Source: Pseudomonas sp. Root562
Lineage (GTDB): Bacteria > Pseudomonadota > Gammaproteobacteria > Pseudomonadales > Pseudomonadaceae
Reading direction: 5' to 3'
NCBI RefSeq assembly: GCF_001427125.1
Contig: NZ_LMGK01000003.1
Span: 149,659-213,658 of the forward strand
Length of the DNA stretch: 64,000 nt
Positions 17,611 through 26,089 of the stretch are shown in pieces (the first letter of the stretch is position 1; every line of letters begins with the position of its first letter). The translations under genes were made by a program, and so were the position numbers. The notes under the pieces are model-generated. The model saw only the letters and a list, made by a program, of their open reading frames with translations. It was not told the origin of the DNA and made no database searches.

Positions 17611-19815
17611 TTACCCCAGGTTCAGCGGTGTCGAGCGTTGACGCACCCCGGTCAGACTGAACAAGGCATTGGCGATGGCCGGGGCCACCGCCGGGCTGCC
17701 CAGCTCACCGACACCACCGGGTTTGCCCGGTTCGCCGTCGACGATCAGGATGTCCACCGCGGGCATGTCCGACATGCGCGTCACCCGATAATCATGGAAA
17801 TTACTCTGCACCACCCTGCCCCGTTTGATGTCCAGTCGATCGAACAGTGCATGGCCGAGGCCCCACATCAAGCCGCCATAAATCTGCTCTTCGACACCAC
17901 CGGGCGACACCGCCAAGCCGCAATCGACCACGCACGTGAGCTTGTCGACGTTGATTGCGCCGTCCTTTTTCGACAGGCGCGCGACCACCGCGATGAAACT
18001 GGTGTAGCCCTGATGGGTAGCGATCCCGAGCGCCGTCCCCTCCGGCAGTGGCTGGCCCCAACCGGCACGTTCGGCAGCGCTTTTCAGCACGGCGACATGC
18101 CGTGGCCGCTCGTGCATATGGGCCAGGCGAAAGGCCAAGGGGTCTTGCCCGGCGCCATCGGCCAGTTCATCCATGAAGCTTTCCACGGCAAACACATTGG
18201 GGATGAAACTCACCGAGCGATACCAACCGCTGGGCACATTGCTTTCATGTTTGACCCAGATCAGGTCCAGATTGGCCGGACGATAGGCGAAATCCCAGGC
18301 CGTGATGGCTTCGGTGGTGCTGTAATCCATTTTGTCCGGACGCTCGAAATAACCCGGCTCCCATTGTTCCGGCGAGGCCGGCGACACCGCGTTGAGCTGC
18401 AACGCGGTCAGGCGCCCCTGTTTATCGAGTGCGCCCTTGACGCGGTGCAGCGTCGCCGGATGCATGAACAACGAGCGCATTTCATCTTCGCGGCTGTTCA
18501 TCAGCTTCACCGGTACTTTGGCCTGCTGCGCCAGATAAGCCACCTCAAACAACCAATACTTGGCTTCTCGCGCACCAAAACTGCCGCCGGACACCATTTC
18601 GTTGATGATCACCTTGTCCTTGGCGATTCTGCACACCTTTTGCGCTGCCTCCAGCGCCGATGACGGCACCTGCACCCCGCCCCAATAAGTGATGGCATTG
18701 TCCTTGACCTGCGCTGTGATGCAGATCGGCTCCAGCGGGTTCTGCACTTTGTACGGCATGCGGTAATCGGCTTCGAGCAGCTTCAACGCGACCGGCCATT
18801 GCGCGCCTACATCGCCCGCCGCCATGGCGGAGACCCGTTGCGCGCCTTTGTCATCCAGCGCTGCGGACTGGGCCTTGACCAGTTCGTCGCTGTCGAAACC
18901 GGCCAATGGCGATTCGCTCCATTGCACCTTGAGCAATGCCCGGCCCTGATGCGCCGCCCAGTAGTTGTCGGCCAGCACCGCGACGCCTTCCACGTTGCCA
19001 CCGAGCACGTCAGGCCGCCCCGGGACGGCAATCACTTGGCGCACACCGGGCACTTGCAAGGTCGCGGCGGCATCCACCGACAACACCTTTGCACCGATCA
19101 CCGGCGTGCGTTGGATGACTGCGACCAACATGTCCGGCAGCTCTACATCGATGCTGTACTTGAAGCGCCCGCAAACCTTGGCCTGGGCGTCGCGCTTATG
19201 CCGAAGCTTGCCGATGTAGCGAAACTGCGCCGGATCCTTGAGCGTGACCTGGGCCGGTGCCGGCAGTTCGGCGGCAACGTCCACCAGTTCAGCGTAAGCG
19301 AGACTGCGCTGGCTCGCGCCATGCACCACGCGCCCTTCAACGGTGCTGCAACTGTCGGGGCTGACTTTCCATTGCCTCGCTGCCGCCGTGATCAGCAACG
19401 CCCGGGCCGTGGCGCCAGCCATGCGCAAGCGGTCGTACTCCAGCGACACACTGGTACTGCCGCCCGTGGAGAAGACTTTCCAGACCGGATGAATGTAGGT
19501 GTCGAAAAACGGATCTTCGGGCGAGATCACCTGCACAGTCATCGGGTTGACATCCAGTTCCTCGGCCACGCAAGCCGCCAGAGCCGTGTGCGTTCCGGTG
19601 CCGGAATCGTGCTTGTGCACCACCAGTTTCACCGTGCCGTCGGGCAGGATGCGCACCCAGGCATTGGGTTCGAACGTTCCCGTCGGCGTCGGGGCTTTGG
19701 GGTCAGTCGCGCCCAGGCTCGATGGCAGATAAAACGCGATGGCCAGACCGCCGGTAGCGGTCGCGGCTTGCTTGAGAAACACGCGCCGCGCGAGATTCAC
19801 TTGGGAGATCGTCAT
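17611..19815 (-). CDS. Molybdenum hydroxylase large subunit (IorB-like)
   Basis: A 734-residue large subunit of the xanthine-oxidase family, closest in layout to isoquinoline 1-oxidoreductase beta or membrane-associated aldehyde oxidase. The N-terminus LARRVFLKQAATATGG is a Tat-type twin-arginine signal, so the folded complex is probably exported. SGGSFGAREAKYWLFEVAYL and the late GGVGELGSPAVAPAIANALF motif, which holds the active-site glutamate, bind the molybdopterin cofactor. The ATG at 19815 shares its A with the TGA of the small-subunit gene. It hydroxylates an N-heterocycle or an aldehyde; the substrate is not determined. Confidence 0.9.
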   Translation of the reverse strand: MTISQVNLARRVFLKQAATATGGLAIAFYLPSSLGATDPKAPTPTGTFEPNAWVRILPDGTVKLVVHKHDSGTGTHTALAACVAEELDVNPMTVQVISPEDPFFDTYIHPVWKVFSTGGSTSVSLEYDRLRMAGATARALLITAAARQWKVSPDSCSTVEGRVVHGASQRSLAYAELVDVAAELPAPAQVTLKDPAQFRYIGKLRHKRDAQAKVCGRFKYSIDVELPDMLVAVIQRTPVIGAKVLSVDAAATLQVPGVRQVIAVPGRPDVLGGNVEGVAVLADNYWAAHQGRALLKVQWSESPLAGFDSDELVKAQSAALDDKGAQRVSAMAAGDVGAQWPVALKLLEADYRMPYKVQNPLEPICITAQVKDNAITYWGGVQVPSSALEAAQKVCRIAKDKVIINEMVSGGSFGAREAKYWLFEVAYLAQQAKVPVKLMNSREDEMRSLFMHPATLHRVKGALDKQGRLTALQLNAVSPASPEQWEPGYFERPDKMDYSTTEAITAWDFAYRPANLDLIWVKHESNVPSGWYRSVSFIPNVFAVESFMDELADGAGQDPLAFRLAHMHERPRHVAVLKSAAERAGWGQPLPEGTALGIATHQGYTSFIAVVARLSKKDGAINVDKLTCVVDCGLAVSPGGVEEQIYGGLMWGLGHALFDRLDIKRGRVVQSNFHDYRVTRMSDMPAVDILIVDGEPGKPGGVGELGSPAVAPAIANALFSLTGVRQRSTPLNLG

Positions 19816-20279
19816 CACGCCTCCTTCGACGCGGACGCCGCGCGCTTGATCGCTTTGTTGATGCGTCCGTAAGTGCCGCAGCGGCACAGATTGCCGGACA
19901 TGGCATTGCGAATCGAATCGTCGGTGACCGCAGCGCCAGTGTTGAGCAGCGCGGCGGCGGACATGATCTGCCCGGATTGACAGTAGCCGCATTGCGGGAC
20001 ATCTTCGGCAACCCACGCCAGTTGCAGCGGATGCTCTTGTGTCGCTGACAGACCTTCGATGGTGGTGATGCTGTGGCCCGCCACGGCGGCGACCGGCAAC
20101 TGACAGGATCGCACCGCGACACCGTCCAGGTGCACGGTGCAGGCACCGCACAGGCCCATGCCGCAACCGAACTTGGTGCCGGTGAGTTTCAAGTGGTCAC
20201 GCAACACCCATAACAAGGGCATGGAGGGCGATGTCTCTACCAGCTCGTGTCGTTCGCCGTTTACCGTGAATTCGATCAT
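19815..20279 (-). CDS. [2Fe-2S] small subunit (IorA-like)
   Basis: A 154-residue electron-transfer subunit for the molybdenum hydroxylase. The plant-type [2Fe-2S] motif [15 protein letters not shown] lies near residue 40, and the second cluster motif ([10 protein letters not shown] and [11 protein letters not shown]) lies at about 100-140. The ATG at 20279 gives the standard family start [13 protein letters not shown]; upstream in-frame codons are not homologous. It is the first gene of the iorAB unit and is divergent from a LysR gene. There is no cytochrome subunit and no XdhC/MocA-type maturation gene beside it. Confidence 0.93.
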   Translation of the reverse strand: MIEFTVNGERHELVETSPSMPLLWVLRDHLKLTGTKFGCGMGLCGACTVHLDGVAVRSCQLPVAAVAGHSITTIEGLSATQEHPLQLAWVAEDVPQCGYCQSGQIMSAAALLNTGAAVTDDSIRNAMSGNLCRCGTYGRINKAIKRAASASKEA

Positions 20280-20397
20280 TGTCAGGCTCCAAGAGAGCGG
20301 CCCGTCTTTGTGCAGGCCTGGTGATCGATTATTGGAAGCCTTGTGAAAACCGGGCCAGCGACGATTTCTGCCATCCTGTGTAAGTAGGACTAACAGC

Positions 20398-21288
20398 ATG
20401 TACAAGCGATACCCGTCGGTGCAGTCCATGAGCGCATTCATCCAGGCGGCGCGCAGCGGCAGTTTCTCCAGCGCGGCGCGCAAACTCGACCTGACTCACA
20501 GCGCCATCAGCCAGCAGATTCGCGCCCTTGAGGACTTCATCGGCCAGCCGCTGTTCGTGCGCGAAGGTGGCGGCAGTAACCTGACCGATGCCGGGCAATT
20601 GTTCGCCAGTGTGTTGTCCGACGGATTGGCGCAGATCGACCGGGCGCTGTCTTCGGTGAAAAACCGCAGCGTGACCCAACGGCTGACCCTGGATGTCGAC
20701 AGTGAACTGGCCCAGAGCTGGCTCAATCCGCGCTTGCCGCAATTGCTGGGTCTGTTGCCCGATCATGAGGTGGTGCTGTTGTCGATGCCACGCTCGGACC
20801 GCAGCGCGTTCGAGCGCGTCGACCTCGCCTTGCGTTACGGTTATGGCGATTGGGAAGACTGCGAGATGACGCAGATCTGCGGTGATCGGGTGATGGCGGT
20901 GGCTTCGCCCGAGCTACTGGAGCGCTATGGTTTGCAGTTGCCGTTGAGTCCGGCGCAGATCCTTGAATTGCCTTTGCTGGGTTACACGCGGCGCTCCTGG
21001 ATACCATGGCTGGATGCGGCGGGCATGCCTCCCGTGGAGCCTCCTGCGCGGGTGGTCTTTGATAACGCGGCGAACCTGATTGCCGCTGCCGAAGCCGGGG
21101 TCGGTGCCGGGCTGGTGCGAGGTCTGCTGGCCGCGGATGCGTTGCGCAGCGGGCGGCTGGTGGCGCTGAACGACGCGCAGATTGCGGCGCATTACAACCT
21201 GTATGCGGTCTGGCCGCGTGGGCAGGCCGAGCGGGTGGCGCCGGTGGTTGAGGCGGTCAGGCAGCTGGCCTTGCTTACACAACACTGA
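20398..21288 (+). CDS. LysR-family regulator (GcvA-like), divergent from iorAB
   Basis: A 296-residue LysR regulator of the GcvA/AmpR-like group: [20 protein letters not shown], winged helix [20 protein letters not shown], and effector domain with [15 protein letters not shown]. It is divergent from iorA with a gap of 118 bases, the usual control geometry. A 500-base repeat array starts three bases after its stop. Confidence 0.92.
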   Translation: MYKRYPSVQSMSAFIQAARSGSFSSAARKLDLTHSAISQQIRALEDFIGQPLFVREGGGSNLTDAGQLFASVLSDGLAQIDRALSSVKNRSVTQRLTLDVDSELAQSWLNPRLPQLLGLLPDHEVVLLSMPRSDRSAFERVDLALRYGYGDWEDCEMTQICGDRVMAVASPELLERYGLQLPLSPAQILELPLLGYTRRSWIPWLDAAGMPPVEPPARVVFDNAANLIAAAEAGVGAGLVRGLLAADALRSGRLVALNDAQIAAHYNLYAVWPRGQAERVAPVVEAVRQLALLTQH

Positions 21289-21291
21289 CGC

Positions 21292-21800
21292 CATCGCTGG
21301 CAAGCCAGCTCCCACAGTGACCGAGCTGGCAATCCAATCTCTGTCACACCACAAAACCTGTGGGAGCTGGCAAATCCAATCTCTGTCACACCACAAAATC
21401 TGTGGCAGCTGGCAAATCCAATCTCTGTCACACCACAAAATCTGTGGCAGCTGGCAAATCCAATCTCTGTCACACCTCAAAACCTGTGGCAGCTGGCAAA
21501 TCCAATCTCTGTCACACCTCAAAACCTGTGGCAGCTGGCAATCCAATCTCTGTCACACCACAAAAGCTGTGGGAGCTGGCAAATCCAATCTCTGTCACAC
21601 CACAAAATCTGTGGGAGCTGGCAATCCAATCTCTGTCACACCTCAAAACTGTGGGAGCTGGCAATCCAATCTCTGTCACACCAAAAAACCTGTGGCAGCT
21701 GGCAAATCCAATCTCTGTCACACCAAAAAACCTGTGGCAGCTGGCAAATCCAATCTCTGTCACACCACAAAACCTGTGGGAGCTGGCTTGCCAGCGATGA
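21292..21800. repeat. Tandem array of about 42-bp units bounded by REP arms
   Basis: Eleven head-to-tail units start at 21323, 21364, 21406, 21448, 21490, 21532, 21573, 21615, 21655, 21696 and 21738. They are 40-42 bases long and carry the near-invariant core ATCCAATCTCTGTCACACC followed by a variable run of A and CTGTGG(G/C)AGCTGGC. The left boundary is a REP arm (CATCGCTGGCAAGCCAGCTC at 21292) and the right boundary is its inverse (GAGCTGGCTTGCCAGCGATG at 21780). The whole therefore looks like a REPIN whose interior has been amplified. Open frames through the array on both strands come from the 42-base period and are not credible genes. Bases 21801-22036 hold no gene I can see. Confidence 0.93.
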
Positions 21801-22036
21801 GGCCCGCCGGGTCGATACAAAGCCATATCGAACGCATATCAAACCCCCGCCCAATTAATATTGTACGAACCCGACACCCCCTTCCAATACTTCCCCCCAA
21901 GCAGCCAGCGTCCCGAGCCGGATGCGACCAGGCGAGGGAATGCGTGAGTCTTTGCGCATAGAAATGGCCGATTGCCCGGGACGTGGCTGCTGTGAACCGC
22001 AAGGTTCCCTTCCCCGCTATCAGGAGATCGACTTCA

Positions 22037-22966
22037 ATGATCATCGATATCAGCTGCTATCCCACCGATCTGGTGGACCTCGCCTGGAGGCATGACGGTG
22101 ACCCGTTCACCGGCGAGCGTCTGCTGGAGATGATGGATGGCCCGTACATGGTCAACGGCAAGCCTCGCCGCATCGACAAAGCCTTCATCCAGCCACCGCA
22201 GGGCAACACCATCTACACCTGGACCGACGGCGACCTCAGCGGCCGCGAGTCCATCGACGCGTACATGGCCTACACACTGAAAATGGTCCAGACCTACCCG
22301 GACCGCTTCATCGGCTGCTTCGTCTACAACCCGCGCTGCGGCGTGGAAAACGGCGTCGAGGCGATCGAACGCTACGTCAAGGAACACGGTTTCAAGATGG
22401 TCCAGATGCAGGCCAACATGCATGCCTACCGCCCGGACCGTGCGCTGGACTGGGTGCGCCCGGCCTTCGAGAAATGCGCCGAGCTGGGCATCCCGGTCAA
22501 GCTGCACACCGGCGACGGGCCTTACAGCATCCCCTCGGAATGGGTGCCGATGATCAAGGAGTTCCCCAACGTCGATTTCATCATGGCGCACTTTGGCGTG
22601 CAGACCGGTGGCGTCTACGTGTTCGAACCGATGCAATGGGCGATGGAGCTGCCCAATGTCTACTGCGAATCGGGCTGGTGCCTGCAATCACGGATCGTCG
22701 AATTCGCCAAGGTCCTGCCGACCCACAAGATTCTGTTCGGCACCGACACCCCGCCGAACGAACCGGGCATGTGGCTGCGCCTGCTCGAAGTGTTGTGCCA
22801 CGAGCCGCCGCAGGGCCTGAACCTCGACGAGGACACCCTGGAAGAATACCTGGGCAACAACACTGCCCGGATGATCGGCCTCGAACCGACCCCGCCGCCA
22901 CGCTCGGTCAGCGAAGCACAGGCGCAACTCAAGCGTCCCGTCACCACGCAACTGGCCAGGAGCTGA
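22037..22966 (+). CDS. Amidohydrolase_2-type protein without HxH (first paralogue)
   Basis: A 309-residue TIM-barrel protein of the ACMSD/amidohydrolase-2 group, clearly paralogous to the next gene. It keeps the strand-5 histidine (KLHTGDGPYSIP), the strand-6 histidine (MAHFGVQTGG) and the strand-8 aspartate (FGTDTPPNEPG). The N-terminal metal motif is lost: it reads MIIDISCYPTDLVD, where the partner has MIIDTHLHPTNLVD. CAGGAG lies ahead of the ATG at 22037. The pair precedes ubiD and ubiX, pointing to a decarboxylation or ring-cleavage pathway. It may be a non-catalytic partner or have a changed metal site. Confidence 0.88.
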   Translation: MIIDISCYPTDLVDLAWRHDGDPFTGERLLEMMDGPYMVNGKPRRIDKAFIQPPQGNTIYTWTDGDLSGRESIDAYMAYTLKMVQTYPDRFIGCFVYNPRCGVENGVEAIERYVKEHGFKMVQMQANMHAYRPDRALDWVRPAFEKCAELGIPVKLHTGDGPYSIPSEWVPMIKEFPNVDFIMAHFGVQTGGVYVFEPMQWAMELPNVYCESGWCLQSRIVEFAKVLPTHKILFGTDTPPNEPGMWLRLLEVLCHEPPQGLNLDEDTLEEYLGNNTARMIGLEPTPPPRSVSEAQAQLKRPVTTQLARS

Positions 22967-22970
22967 ACCG

Positions 22971-23876
22971 ATGATTATCGATACCCATCTGCACCCCACC
23001 AACCTGGTCGACGAGGCCTGGCGCCACACCGGCGAACCGTTCACCGGCGAGCGCATGCTCAAGCTGATGGACGGCCCTTACATGATCAATGGCAAACCGC
23101 GCCGTATCGACATGGGCTTCATCCAGCCGCCACCGGGCAACACCGGTTATCGCGACGGTAACCGTCGGGGCCGCGAGGGCGTGCGCGATTACATGTCGTA
23201 CGTCGCTGAGTTGTGCGTGAAGTACCCGGACCGCTTCATCGGCAACTTCAACTTCAACCCGCGCTGGGGACCGGAAAACGGCGCGGCGGAGCTGGAATTC
23301 CATATCAAGGAATACGGCTTCAAGATGCTCAAGCTGCACGCCAACATGCACGGCTATCGCCCGGACCGGGCGCTGGACTGGCTGCGTCCGGCCATGAAAG
23401 TCTGCGCCAAGTACAACATCGTGGTGCTGATCCACACCGGTGACGGGCCGTACACCATTCCGACGATGTTCTACCCGATCATCCGTGAGTTCCCGATGGT
23501 CAACTTCATCATCGGCCACTTCGGCATCCAGACCGGCGGCAACTACTCGTTCGAGGCGTTCTGGATGGCCATGGACACGCCAAACGTCTACTGCGAATCC
23601 GGCTGGTGTTTCCAGTCGCGGATCGTCGAGTTCGCCAAGGACCTGCCACGCAACAAGATCGTGTTCGGCACCGATTCGCCGCCGAACGAACCGGGCATGT
23701 GGCTGCGCGAACTGGAAGTGTTGTGCTCACCCGCACCGCAAGGCCTGGGCATCGACGAGGACCACCTTGAGGATTACCTGGGCAACAACATCGCCCGGCT
23801 GTGCGGCATCGAACCGACGCCGCCGCCCAAGGACCTGATCGAGGCGGACATTCGTCTGACCACGACGTACCTCTAA
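22971..23876 (+). CDS. Amidohydrolase_2-type protein (second paralogue, HxH intact)
   Basis: A 301-residue TIM-barrel amidohydrolase starting 4 bases after its paralogue. All expected ligands are present: DTHLHP at the N-terminus, LIHTGDGPYTIP, IGHFGIQTGG and FGTDSPPNEPG. Long identical blocks with the first copy (GKPRRID, YRPDRALDW, PNVYCESGW) show a tandem duplication. Family members are hydrolases or metal-dependent decarboxylases of the ACMSD type. A REPIN follows before ubiD. The substrate is unknown. Confidence 0.9.
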   Translation: MIIDTHLHPTNLVDEAWRHTGEPFTGERMLKLMDGPYMINGKPRRIDMGFIQPPPGNTGYRDGNRRGREGVRDYMSYVAELCVKYPDRFIGNFNFNPRWGPENGAAELEFHIKEYGFKMLKLHANMHGYRPDRALDWLRPAMKVCAKYNIVVLIHTGDGPYTIPTMFYPIIREFPMVNFIIGHFGIQTGGNYSFEAFWMAMDTPNVYCESGWCFQSRIVEFAKDLPRNKIVFGTDSPPNEPGMWLRELEVLCSPAPQGLGIDEDHLEDYLGNNIARLCGIEPTPPPKDLIEADIRLTTTYL

Positions 23877-23887
23877 CCCGCAAAACC

Positions 23888-23989
23888 TGTAGGAGCGAGC
23901 CTGCTCGCGATGGAGGTCAACGATGACGCCGTGCTGTCTGGAATCCCGCGTTGTCTTTAAAACCATCGCGAGCAAGGCTCGCGCCTACA
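23888..23989. repeat. REPIN
   Basis: TGTAGGAGCGAGCCTGCTCG and the inverse GAGCAAGGCTCGCGCCTACA surround a spacer of about 60 bases. The element lies inside the apparent operon, directly ahead of the ribosome site of ubiD (GGAGGTGAAACC). Confidence 0.9.
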
Positions 23990-24002
23990 TGGAGGTGAAA
24001 CC

Positions 24003-25388
24003 ATGACCCTCTCGACGCTCGGCGATACCCAGGATTTTCACGACTTTCTAGATGCCTATCGCCGGCAGTACCCGGACGATGTGCTGACCGTCCAACATTG
24101 CCTTTCTGCCGATCAGGACGTCACCGCCCTGGTCGATGCCTTGACCTCACAAGGTCGCGATCCCCTGCTGATTTGCGAAAAAGTCGGCAACTTCGGCGCC
24201 CCCGTGGTCACCAACCTGTTCGCTTCCCGCAGCCGAATCGCCCGGATGTTCGGCGTTGCCCCGGCGCAACTGCACGAAACTTTCCAGCAACGCGCCAATA
24301 ACCCCATCGCCCCGCGCTACGTGGAAAGCGGCCCAGTGTTGGATGAAATCTTCGAAGGCGAAGCCGTGGACCTGGCATTGCTGCCGATGCTCAAGCATTT
24401 CGCCAGTGACCGCGGGCCATACATCACCAACGCGATCATCATCGCCGAAGACCCGCTCACCGGCATCGCCAACATGAGCTATCACCGCTCGATGCGCCAT
24501 GCCCGGCAGACCCTGGCCACCAGCCTGCATTCGCGCGGCCACTTGTGGCGCATGCTGCAAACCGCCCGCGAGCGTGGCGAAGAATTGCGCGTGGCCATGG
24601 TGGTCGGTGCGCACCCATTGTTCATGCTCGCCGCTGCCGCACGCTTGCCCTTCGGCAGCGATGAGCGCGCAGTGGCCGGGGGCTTGTTCGGTGCGCCGCT
24701 GGAGCTGGTGAAAACCCCGCGCTATGGCATCGGCGTGCCGGCGTACGCGGAATTCGTCCTGGAAGGCGCCATTGACCCGGCGGCCTATGCCGAAGAAGGT
24801 CCGTTCGGTGAATTCAGCGGCTATTCCTCGGATCGCTCGACCAACAATGTGCTGCGGGTCGACACCCTGATGCGGCGCAAGGACGCCTGGTTGGTGGATG
24901 TGGTCGGTGGTCGTTATGCCGAGCACCTGACCCTAGCGCGACTGCCAAGGGAAGCGGAGATGAGTGAAAAGCTCAAGGCCCGGTTCCCCGCCGTGACGGC
25001 CGTGCATTACCCGAATTCCGGCACGCATTTTCACTGCTACGTGGCGCTGGACCAGAGCCGTGACGGCGAGGCACGGCAGATCATGCTGGCGTTACTCGGC
25101 TGGGACCCGTATCTGAAAACCGTGATCGCGGTGGACAGCGATATCGACATCAGCGACGACAGCCAGGTGCTGTGGGCGCTGGCCACCCACTTCCAGCCGC
25201 ACCAGGACCTGTTCGTCATCGACGGTTTGCCCGGCAGCCCGCTGGACCCTTCCTCCTCGGTCAACGGCACCACCTCGCGCATGGGCCTGGACGCTACGCG
25301 CGGTTCAGGATTCGACGGGATCAAGGCGCAGCTCGACCAGGATGTGCTGGAGCGCGCGCGCAATCTGCTCAGGAGCTTTGCGTCATGA
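24003..25388 (+). CDS. UbiD-family prenyl-FMN decarboxylase
   Basis: A 461-residue UbiD-family enzyme. These use prenylated FMN to decarboxylate, or reversibly carboxylate, unsaturated and aromatic acids. The arginine-containing ANMSYHRSMRHARQTL near residue 165 and the acidic EEGPFGEFSGYSSD near 265 match the catalytic R-E-E triad region. GGAGGTGAAACC sits ahead of the ATG. It overlaps ubiX by ATGA, which supplies its cofactor. This is unlikely to be housekeeping ubiquinone UbiD, because it sits in a catabolic cluster with two amidohydrolases and its own ubiX. Confidence 0.92.
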   Translation: MTLSTLGDTQDFHDFLDAYRRQYPDDVLTVQHCLSADQDVTALVDALTSQGRDPLLICEKVGNFGAPVVTNLFASRSRIARMFGVAPAQLHETFQQRANNPIAPRYVESGPVLDEIFEGEAVDLALLPMLKHFASDRGPYITNAIIIAEDPLTGIANMSYHRSMRHARQTLATSLHSRGHLWRMLQTARERGEELRVAMVVGAHPLFMLAAAARLPFGSDERAVAGGLFGAPLELVKTPRYGIGVPAYAEFVLEGAIDPAAYAEEGPFGEFSGYSSDRSTNNVLRVDTLMRRKDAWLVDVVGGRYAEHLTLARLPREAEMSEKLKARFPAVTAVHYPNSGTHFHCYVALDQSRDGEARQIMLALLGWDPYLKTVIAVDSDIDISDDSQVLWALATHFQPHQDLFVIDGLPGSPLDPSSSVNGTTSRMGLDATRGSGFDGIKAQLDQDVLERARNLLRSFAS

Positions 25389-26014
25389 ATCGCCAGCGCA
25401 TGGTGGTGGGCATCAGCGGTGCATCGGGTTTCATCTATGGCGTGCGCCTGCTGCAATTGCTCGCCGAACTGGACATCGAAAGCCACTTGATCATCAGCCG
25501 CGCGGCGCTGCTGACCATGGCCCACGAAACCGACTACAAACTGGCCGACGTCATTGCGCTGGCCAGCCACTACCACCGCGCTGACGATGTGGCCGCCGGG
25601 ATCGCCAGCGGTTCGTTCCGCTGCCTGGGCATGGTCGTTGCGCCGTGTTCCATGCGCACCCTGGCGGAAATCGCCACCGGCACTTCATCGGGCCTGATCG
25701 GTCGCGCGGCCGACGTCACACTCAAGGAGCGCCGCACGCTGGTGTTGATGGCCCGGGAGACTCCGCTGACCCTCGCCCATCTGCGCAACATGACCGCCGT
25801 GACCGAAATGGGCGGCATCATCGCCCCGCCCGTCCCGGCCTTCTACGCCCGCCCGCAAGGCCTTGCGCAAATGGTCGATCACAGCCTCGGCCGGGTCCTC
25901 GATCTGTTTGGGCTCGATGCGGGCACTGCGATGCGCTGGGGCGAACACACAAAACCCTGTGGGAGCGAGCTTGCTCGCGATAGCGGTAGATCAGTTGCCA
26001 TCTCTGCTGAATGA
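25385..26014 (+). CDS. UbiX-type flavin prenyltransferase with REPIN-encoded tail
   Basis: A 209-residue flavin prenyltransferase that makes prenyl-FMN for the adjacent UbiD. The nucleotide loop VVGISGASGFIYG is at the start, VVAPCSMRTLAEIATG near residue 85, and KERRTLVLMARETPL and HLRNM follow. The fold ends near residue 188 (LGRVLDLFGLDAGTAMRW). From about residue 191 the reading frame runs into a REPIN, giving the tail CGSELARDSGRSVAISAE, which is not part of the family. The tail is probably a neutral extension created by repeat insertion at the original stop. Confidence 0.92.
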   Translation: MNRQRMVVGISGASGFIYGVRLLQLLAELDIESHLIISRAALLTMAHETDYKLADVIALASHYHRADDVAAGIASGSFRCLGMVVAPCSMRTLAEIATGTSSGLIGRAADVTLKERRTLVLMARETPLTLAHLRNMTAVTEMGGIIAPPVPAFYARPQGLAQMVDHSLGRVLDLFGLDAGTAMRWGEHTKPCGSELARDSGRSVAISAE

Positions 26015-26048
26015 AATACCGCAATCGCTGGCAAGCCAGCTCCCACAG
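25957..26048. repeat. REPIN overlapping the 3' end of ubiX
   Basis: CTGTGGGAGCGAGCTTGCTC at 25958 faces ATCGCTGGCAAGCCAGCTCC near 26023. The two arms belong to slightly different REP subtypes (GAGCGAGC against GAGCTGGC). The ubiX stop lies inside the element. Confidence 0.88.
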
Positions 26049-26089
26049 TGGATCGCATTCCGACAAATAACACAGGCAAGGAGCATCAC

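Noticed and set aside
21323..21779. Tandem repeats as a CRISPR array
   Set aside because: The full 40-42 base unit is conserved with no variable spacers, and no cas genes are near.
21182..21961. Open frames through the repeat array on both strands as repeat proteins
   Set aside because: They follow from the 42-base period, have no ribosome site and begin inside the LysR gene or in the REP arms.
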